Part shown: in pieces, positions 57,419 to 64,000 of the stretch
Layout of the letters: each line of letters starts with the position of its first letter
Position numbering within the stretch: the first letter of the stretch is position 1
NCBI GenBank assembly: GCA_963701015.1
Contig: OY969556.1
Span: 2,728,001-2,792,000 of the forward strand
From: MFD09286-c1 sp963701015
GTDB lineage: Bacteria; Bacteroidota; Bacteroidia; Bacteroidales; DTGW01
DNA length: 64,000 nucleotides
Direction: 5' to 3'
Position numbers and translations under genes: made by a program
The notes under the pieces: generated by a model
Told to the model about the DNA's origin: nothing
Databases searched by the model: none
Seen by the model: the letters and a program-made list of their open reading frames with translations, nothing else

Positions 57419-60400
57419 TCAATTATTTGGCAATCTATACATAACTCCTGAATTTGGCTTAGGCAATAATGTTACCGTTGGATTACCGCTAAGCCCACTA
57501 GAATAACAACCTTTATTATCCTGAACAGAAGTTATTGAATAAGAAGTTGTTACTACAGGTGATATAACAATGTTACTTCCACTTATATAATTATTTGTTG
57601 TTCCAGCATTTGAAATTATAACTGTATAAGGCGACGAACCACCTGTAATTGCAACTTGCAATGCAGTTGAATTTCCCAAACAAATTGATGACAAACTACT
57701 TGTAAGTACCGATGATGATGGCAATGGATTTATTGTTATACCAGTTGTTGTGCGGGTAGCGCTAGTACATCCGGTTGTTGAATTTAACGATTCGGCATAA
57801 TAATTACCTGTAACCAATGAGGTAGCACCAGGCAATAACGAACCGCCAGAAGATGCTAAATACCAGTTAATCGTACATCCAACCGAAGGTGTTCCTGTTA
57901 AAGAAGATACTACTCCACTTCCACAAAAACTTTGAGCTGAAGTTACCGGTGCTGCAGGTCTTGAATTAGCAGTAACAGCATAATTTGGAGATATTGTACC
58001 GTTTCCGCTGGCATTTGTTCCATATACAGTTATATTTCCGGAAGAAGCAACTGCTGAAAAACTTACTGTTATAGAATTAGTATTGGCCCCTGAAGTAATT
58101 GATGCTCCGGCAGGTAACGACCAAACATAACCCGTAGCATATGATATCACAGGAACTGTATAAACTACTCCGCTTTGTCCCTGGCAGATATTTGCACTTC
58201 CAACAATTGTACCTGCAGCTGATGGCAGCGGATTTACATTTAAAGTTATAGTATTCGATGGTAAAGCGGATACATTACACCCTAAGATGCTTGGCAACAT
58301 TGAACAGGTAACTATATCACCTGTAACTACGGTATTATTTAAATATGTATTTGAATTAGTGCCAACATTTACACCATTTAATTTCCACTGGTAAGTTGGG
58401 CTTGCCCCCCCATTGGTAGCATAAGCCAAAAATGTACCATCGCTTCCATCAACAATTGTGATATTTTTTAAAGTGGAATTTAAATCAAATAATGATACAT
58501 CTACCAACATTGGCAATGTTGGTGCAATACCACTGGTATAAAGCAATGTGCTGTTTTTGTAATATTTTACTATATTACTAACAACTTTAATTTTGATAGT
58601 ATCATTTGTTGCATAAGCCCCAACAGCCAATCGAAATACGCCTGATTCATATATCTGCATTTGACCGGCATTGGTTAAATAAACTGCATATTGAATTGAA
58701 TTCAAATCGGTTCCGGAATTGGTTGTACTTAATCCAATTGCCCTGGCAAGATTTGTTTCAGCAACTACAGTATATACATAGCTATTGTTATTAACCGTTT
58801 GATAAGTTGCAGCGCCTCCATTCCATGCACCGCCTGCCATATATTTCTTTAAATTATTATTTGTTATTGTTAAATATTGAACATCCTTAAATGTTACTGT
58901 TTGAAATGCAGTTATAACATTAGTTGGTATAGGCCCTACAGTAATATAAAATGCTCCCAGGTTTGCAGGTGAAGCATTAACAATTGTTATAGGATTTGAA
59001 TTACTGCTGGTAATTGTACATCCCGGCAAATCAGGAGTCAATGCGCATTTTATAACATCACCGGCTGCAACTGTTGTATTGGTATAAACCGAAGTATCTG
59101 TTCCAACATTTGTTCCATTATACTTCCATTGATAATGTGGATGTGTGCCTGCATTTGAAGCATATGCTGTAAATGTACCCTGGGTTCCATTAACAATAGT
59201 TATATTATTTAAAGTACTGTTATAAGTTCTCAGTGAAACATCAACCAATAAAGGCAGTACCGGAGTAGTTGTACTTTGGTATAATATTGTACTATTCTTA
59301 TAATATTTTACAATACTTTGTTCAATTGAAACTTTCAATGTATCTCCGGTTGAATAAGTCCCAACTGCTAATTTTGAGGTTCCATTTTCATATATTTGAA
59401 TATTTCCGTTGTTCATTAAATAAAACGCATATTGAATAGTTGTATTACTTGCATCGGTATTGGTATTGCTTAAACCAAAAAATCTTTCAGTATTGGTTTC
59501 AGCAACAACTGTATATGCATAGCTATTGTTATTAACTTTTGGGAATGAAGCTGCACCGGCATCCCAAAGGTTGGTATTGGTATATTTTCTCAAGTTATTT
59601 CCTGAAATATCAAGACTTACTATATTAGTAAATGAAACATTTTGTTTTGCAAGTAAACAAGCACTTGGAACATTATCAACAGTTATATAGAACTGACTGT
59701 TATTGGTTACCTGTGCATTTGCAATATTAATTGGGTTCGATGCAGCTTTTGTAACAGAACATCCTGTTAAATCAGGCGTTAGTTTACATAGAACTGAATC
59801 ACCAGCAACAAGACTAGCGTTATAATAGGTTGATGCGTCAGTACCCACATTTGTATTATTCCAAACCCACTGATAATGTGGATTATTGCCAGCACCACTA
59901 GCATTTGCCGTAAAATTGCATTGTGAATTATTTACAATGGTTATATTTTTTAATGTACTGTTTTGTGTTGCCATGGAAACATCAACTATTAAAGGCAATA
60001 TAGGTGTTGTACCACTTTGGTATAATAAAATGCTATTTCTGTAATACTTTACAACATTCTGTTCAACCGAAATTTTCAAAGTATCACCTGTTGAATAATT
60101 TCCATAATTACCAATATTAACACCACTTTCATATATATTAAGCGCTCCTGTATTTACAAGGTAAAAAGCAAATTGAATTGATGTATAATTTGAATTTAAG
60201 TCCGTATTACTTAAACCAAACATGCGTTGTGTATTGGTCTCAGCAACTATTGTATAGGCATAGGTATTATTATTTACTTTATTTAATGAAGCTGCGCCAC
60301 CATCCCAGTTGTTTGAATTGTAATATTTCAATAAACTATTACCTGTAGCCGAAACATTGGAAAGATTAGCGAAATTTACCTTTTGCTTCGCAACTAAACA

Positions 60401-63400
60401 TGCGTTTAATGAATTATCAACCGAAACATAAAATTTTGTAGTATTAGTAACTGGTGCATTTGAAAGTAATATTTGATTTGAAGTAATCTGTGTTGAATTA
60501 CAACCGGCATAACCAGGAGTGAGTGTACAGGTTATATAGTCATTTGCTTTTAAACCTGAATTGGTATAGGTACTTCCTGAACCAACATTTACTCCATCTA
60601 CATTCCATTGGTATTGGGGCGATGCACCAGCATTAATTGCATTTGCATAAAAATGACATTGTGTGCCGTTTACCACGGTAATATTTTTCAAAGTACTGTT
60701 TAATGTTCTTAATGAAACATCAACAATTAAAGGGAGTGTAGGAGTTATAGAACTTTGGTATAACAATGTACTGTTTTGATAATAACGAACAATACCTTGT
60801 TCAACTGATACTTTTAATGTGTCGTTTGTAGAATAATTCCCAAATGTGCCTCTATATGCACCCGATTCATAAATTTGCAATGCACCGGTATTTAAAAGAT
60901 AAAAAGCATATTGAACCGTAGTATTATTTGCTACGGAATTATTTGAACTTAATCCGAAAAACCTTTCGGTATTAGTTTCAGCAACTATTGTATAAGCATA
61001 ACTATTATTATTTACCTTATTGAGAGATGCGGCTCCGGCATCCCAATTATTAGAATTATAATATTTTGTAAGGTTATTTGCCAATGCTGTAACATTTACC
61101 AAATCGGTAAAATTTACCTTTTGTTTTGCTAATAAGCAAGCTGTGCTTACGGTATCTACCGAAACGTAGAATTGAGTATTATTGCTGACCAGTGCATTTG
61201 ATAATTTAATTGCATTCGAAATTAAACTAGTTGATGAACATCCTACTAAACCGGGTGTCATATTGCAATATACCGAATCGCCTGCAATTATATTACTATT
61301 ATTATAATATGAAGTATCGGTACCGACAGCATGACCGTTATAATACCATTGGTAATGTGGCCTTGTTCCGGCATTTATAGAATTGGCAGTAAATTTGCAT
61401 TGAGTTCCGTTTACAATTGTTATATTTTTTAAAGTACTATTAGGCGAATACATTGATACGTCAACTATTAAAGGTAATACAGGAGTATTGTTACTCTGGT
61501 ATAATATTGTACTATTTTTATAATATTTTACTATCCCATTTTCCACAGAAACTTTTAAAGTATCACCGGTAGCGTATGTTCCATAAGTTCCACGACCAAT
61601 TCCATTTTCATAAATTTGAATGGAACCATCATTTACAAGATAAATTGCATATTGAATTGTTGTATAATTTGCATCGATATTAGTATTGCTCAAACCGAAC
61701 ATTCTATAAGTATTGGTTTCGGATGCAATTGTATAGGCATAGCTATTGTTGTTTACTTTATTTAATGAAGCAGCACCACCATTCCAGTTACTTGAATTAT
61801 AATATTTGGTCAAATTATTTCCATTGGCTGATAAATAAGTTAAATCAGTAAAGTTCACTTTTTGATTTGCCAGAACACATGAAGAACTTGCAGTATCAAC
61901 GGATACATAAAATTTCATTACATTGTTTACGCTTGCCTTTTTTAAAACTACCGAATTTGACGTTACATAAGAACTTGCACAGCCTGCATTGCTTGGTGTC
62001 ATTTTACAATAAACCGAATCTCCTGCAACCAAACCACTATTTGAATAGTTTGATGCAGTATTGCCTGTTGACGATCCATCTAAATACCACAAATATTGTG
62101 GGTGTGCTCCTGCATTTAAAGCATTGGCATAAAAATTACATTGAGTTCCATTTTCAATTGTAATTTGATTTAAAGTACTGTTATACGTACCTAATGTAAC
62201 ATCAATTATCAAAGGAAGCGTGGGCAATACACTACTTTCATATAACAAAACACTATTCTGGTAATACTTAATACTGCCTTGTACAACTGCAATTTTTAAA
62301 GTATCACCGGTGGAATAATTGCCAAATGCCCCTTTCCCGGCTCCATTTTCATAAATTTGAAGCGTGCCGTTGTTTAACAAATAAAAGGCATATTGAATTG
62401 AATTATAATTAATATTAGCATCACTTGTACTTAAACCAAAGAACCTTGTAGTATTTGTTTCGGCAACAATTGTATAAGCTGTACTATTGTTATATACTTT
62501 ATTTAAACTTGAAGCCCCGGCATTCCAGCCTCCATTATTATAGGTTTTTGTAATATTGTTCTTGTTTATACTAACATAGGTCGCATTGGTAAAATTGACC
62601 TTTTGTTTGGCAATTAAGCAGGCTGCAAGTGATGTATCAACAGAAACATAAAATTTCGCAATATTTACTGAAGGGGCATTTATTAATTTTACAGAATTTG
62701 AATTTAAATGAACCGAAGAACAACCCTGAATTCCTGGAGTTAATTTGCAATAAACCGAGTCGCCTGCAATTAAGCCAGAATTTGAATAAGTACTTCCTGT
62801 ACCAACATTTGTGCCATTCCAAACCCACTGGTATGTTGGTGAAGCCCCAACATTAATTGCATTGGCGGTAAAGTTACATTGTGTACCGTTTACAACAGTT
62901 ATATTATTTAAAGTACTATTTTGTGAATTCATTGAAACATCTACCAACATTGGATAAGTTGGCGTAACAGCACTTTGATATAACAATTGGCTATTTTTAT
63001 AATAATTTACCACACCTTGTTCAATTGCAACTTTTAACGTATCACCAGTTGCATAATTGCCAACAGTTCCTCTTCCATTTCCGCTTTCATAAATTTGAAT
63101 TGTTCCATTGTTCACCAGGTAAATGGCATATTGAATGGACGTATAATTTGCATTGGCATTGCTATTACTTAACCCAATCATTCTATTGGTATTCGTCTCT
63201 GCGGCAATAGTATATACATATCCATTGTTATAAACCTTATTAAACGAAGCTGCTCCAGCATCCCAATTATTCGATGGATAATATTTTGTTAAATTATTGG
63301 ATGATGCACTCAAATTTATCAAATCGGTAAATTTTACTTTTTGTTTTGCCAATAAACATGAACTGCTGGTTGTATCAACCTGAATATAGTAGTTTAATGA

Positions 63401-64000
63401 ATTTATAATAGATGAATTTGAAATTGTTATCGGGTTTGAGGTTATATTTGAAGCACTACACCCGGCAATATTTGGGTATAAAACACATTCCAATATATCA
63501 TTGGCTCCCATTGATGAATTTGAATAATAGCTATTTGTACTAACATTAGAGCCATTTAATATCCATTGATAATTGGGACTTAATCCTGCATTTATACCAT
63601 TTGCATAAAACCTGAAAGCTGTGTTATTTGCAATTGTTATTGAATTTAATGTACTGTTCTTGGTCCTTAAAGAACAATCAACCATTAAAGGCAACGTTGG
63701 CGCACTTGCACTTTGATATAATAATGAACTGTTTTTATAATATTTTACAACACCTTGTTCCACCGAAATTTTCAATGTATCCCCAGTTGCATAACTACCA
63801 ACAGATGCCTGATAGCTGGCTCGTTCATATATTTGTAAAGTGCCGTTATTTATAATGTAAAATGCATATTGAATTGAGGTATTCGATACATTTAAATCGG
63901 TATTGCTTAACCCAAAATATCGTTCTGTATTCGTTTCACCAATAATTGTATATGCATATCCATTATTATTAATTTTCTCGTATGAAGCTGCTCCTGCATT
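57419..64000 (-). CDS. Giant repetitive surface protein (lectin-like plus Ig-like repeats), N-terminus outside the window
   Basis: The frame is open to the window edge (2193 residues visible); a TTG at 63775 is internal. It is built of about eight copies of a 247-residue unit (741 bp). Each has a lectin-like half (FYVSVDTSLAACLIAKQKVN, AASLNKVNNNSYAYTIVAET, GDTLKVSVEQGVVKYYKNS, NSTLKNITIVNGTQCNF) and an Ig-like half (AINAGASPTYQWVWNGTNVG, AGDSVYCKLTPGIQGCSS). The C-terminal 300 residues are Ig/PKD-like modules (GTIVGSANICQGQSGVVYTV, TSAQSFCGSGVVSSL, SITSVQDNKGCYSSG). The end PNSGVMYRLPNN lacks a T9SS sorting domain, unlike other secreted proteins here. It is probably an adhesin; ligand unknown. 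Thr/Asn richness suggests an extracellular location. Confidence 0.9.
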   Translation of the reverse strand, partial: NAGAASYEKINNNGYAYTIIGETNTERYFGLSNTDLNVSNTSIQYAFYIINNGTLQIYERASYQASVGSYATGDTLKISVEQGVVKYYKNSSLLYQSASAPTLPLMVDCSLRTKNSTLNSITIANNTAFRFYANGINAGLSPNYQWILNGSNVSTNSYYSNSSMGANDILECVLYPNIAGCSASNITSNPITISNSSIINSLNYYIQVDTTSSSCLLAKQKVKFTDLINLSASSNNLTKYYPSNNWDAGAASFNKVYNNGYVYTIAAETNTNRMIGLSNSNANANYTSIQYAIYLVNNGTIQIYESGNGRGTVGNYATGDTLKVAIEQGVVNYYKNSQLLYQSAVTPTYPMLVDVSMNSQNSTLNNITVVNGTQCNFTANAINVGASPTYQWVWNGTNVGTGSTYSNSGLIAGDSVYCKLTPGIQGCSSVHLNSNSVKLINAPSVNIAKFYVSVDTSLAACLIAKQKVNFTNATYVSINKNNITKTYNNGGWNAGASSLNKVYNNSTAYTIVAETNTTRFFGLSTSDANINYNSIQYAFYLLNNGTLQIYENGAGKGAFGNYSTGDTLKIAVVQGSIKYYQNSVLLYESSVLPTLPLIIDVTLGTYNSTLNQITIENGTQCNFYANALNAGAHPQYLWYLDGSSTGNTASNYSNSGLVAGDSVYCKMTPSNAGCASSYVTSNSVVLKKASVNNVMKFYVSVDTASSSCVLANQKVNFTDLTYLSANGNNLTKYYNSSNWNGGAASLNKVNNNSYAYTIASETNTYRMFGLSNTNIDANYTTIQYAIYLVNDGSIQIYENGIGRGTYGTYATGDTLKVSVENGIVKYYKNSTILYQSNNTPVLPLIVDVSMYSPNSTLKNITIVNGTQCKFTANSINAGTRPHYQWYYNGHAVGTDTSYYNNSNIIAGDSVYCNMTPGLVGCSSTSLISNAIKLSNALVSNNTQFYVSVDTVSTACLLAKQKVNFTDLVNVTALANNLTKYYNSNNWDAGAASLNKVNNNSYAYTIVAETNTERFFGLSSNNSVANNTTVQYAFYLLNTGALQIYESGAYRGTFGNYSTNDTLKVSVEQGIVRYYQNSTLLYQSSITPTLPLIVDVSLRTLNSTLKNITVVNGTQCHFYANAINAGASPQYQWNVDGVNVGSGSTYTNSGLKANDYITCTLTPGYAGCNSTQITSNQILLSNAPVTNTTKFYVSVDNSLNACLVAKQKVNFANLSNVSATGNSLLKYYNSNNWDGGAASLNKVNNNTYAYTIVAETNTQRMFGLSNTDLNSNYTSIQFAFYLVNTGALNIYESGVNIGNYGNYSTGDTLKISVEQNVVKYYRNSILLYQSGTTPILPLIVDVSMATQNSTLKNITIVNNSQCNFTANASGAGNNPHYQWVWNNTNVGTDASTYYNASLVAGDSVLCKLTPDLTGCSVTKAASNPINIANAQVTNNSQFYITVDNVPSACLLAKQNVSFTNIVSLDISGNNLRKYTNTNLWDAGAASFPKVNNNSYAYTVVAETNTERFFGLSNTNTDASNTTIQYAFYLMNNGNIQIYENGTSKLAVGTYSTGDTLKVSIEQSIVKYYKNSTILYQSTTTPVLPLLVDVSLRTYNSTLNNITIVNGTQGTFTAYASNAGTHPHYQWKYNGTNVGTDTSVYTNTTVAAGDVIKCALTPDLPGCTITSSNSNPITIVNASPANLGAFYITVGPIPTNVITAFQTVTFKDVQYLTITNNNLKKYMAGGAWNGGAATYQTVNNNSYVYTVVAETNLARAIGLSTTNSGTDLNSIQYAVYLTNAGQMQIYESGVFRLAVGAYATNDTIKIKVVSNIVKYYKNSTLLYTSGIAPTLPMLVDVSLFDLNSTLKNITIVDGSDGTFLAYATNGGASPTYQWKLNGVNVGTNSNTYLNNTVVTGDIVTCSMLPSILGCNVSALPSNTITLNVNPLPSAAGTIVGSANICQGQSGVVYTVPVISYATGYVWSLPAGASITSGANTNSITVSFSAVASSGNITVYGTNASGNGTISPNYAVTANSRPAAPVTSAQSFCGSGVVSSLTGTPSVGCTINWYLASSGGSLLPGATSLVTGNYYAESLNSTTGCTSATRTTTGITINPLPSSSVLTSSLSSICLGNSTALQVAITGGSSPYTVIISNAGTTNNYISGSNIVISPVVTTSYSITSVQDNKGCYSSGLSGNPTVTLLPKPNSGVMYRLPNN

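Noticed and set aside
57419..64000. 741-bp DNA repeats considered as a non-coding tandem array
   Set aside because: The frame stays open through all copies and the differences keep the protein pattern, so the repeats are coding.
1..64000. tRNA, rRNA and integron integrase or transposase genes
   Set aside because: None recognised on either strand by reading. The attC-like and IS-end assignments are therefore based on structure only.

Overview
The window looks like chromosomal DNA from a low-GC member of the Bacteroidota (Bacteroidetes). The evidence is type IX secretion C-terminal sorting domains (genes at 3718 and 6037), SusC-type carboxypeptidase-regulatory/plug segments, a 1354-residue hybrid two-component regulator with a propeller sensor, TAnnTTTG promoter boxes, A-rich translation starts without obvious Shine-Dalgarno sequences, and lipoproteins with short Bacteroidota-style signal peptides. 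No tRNA, rRNA, CRISPR array, complete transposase or integrase gene was recognised. The organism cannot be named to genus from the sequence alone.

Left part (1-12004): every gene lies on the + strand, mostly as single genes separated by long non-coding spacers that hold dispersed repeats (called R1 here) and two large attC-like inverted repeats. Contents are a membrane protein plus radical SAM enzyme pair, a small beta-barrel protein, two T9SS cargo proteins, a methyltransferase, a RibD-type reductase, a DUF1801 gene broken by one stop codon, and a P-loop ATPase followed by a coiled-coil membrane protein (a candidate two-component defence or stress module). The layout resembles a cassette array.

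12005-20395: a 484-bp element with inverted ends encloses a 21-bp minisatellite. A fibronectin-III protein follows, then a 370-bp tandem array of REP-like sequence (R2). A tight four-gene minus-strand operon comes next: UbiA-like prenyltransferase, type III polyketide synthase, methyltransferase and FAD hydroxylase, a probable phenolic-lipid or quinone pathway. A remnant of an isoprenylcysteine-methyltransferase-like gene lies just beyond it.

20396-28565: a GlxA-type regulator overlapping an alpha/beta hydrolase, a truncated propeller pseudogene, a glycosidase-like lipoprotein, a DUF4386 membrane protein, a lipoprotein and a very AT-rich GT-C-like membrane glycosyltransferase, with more R1 and R2 copies.

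28566-33629: an ECF sigma/anti-sigma pair divergent from a VWA protein. The anti-sigma factor and the VWA protein carry the same SusC-like domain. An SUMF1-domain lipoprotein follows.

33772-51187 carries a xylan/xylose system in two parts, a GH11 xylanase lipoprotein with its hybrid regulator (34.5-38.9 kb) and the xylR-xylB-xylA-xylT operon (46.0-51.2 kb). Both parts have recognisable regulatory sites upstream. Between them are metA (with the acetyl-CoA-type Glu111), a degenerate GIY-YIG-like protein, an AddB-like nuclease, rsmE and a phosphodiesterase. 51381-57405 holds a LiaF-like/LytS/LytTR signalling operon, a beta-barrel protein, a DsrE protein, an acyl-CoA dehydrogenase and an HMA-domain protein. 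The window ends inside a giant surface protein of about eight 247-residue repeats that lacks a recognisable T9SS sorting domain.
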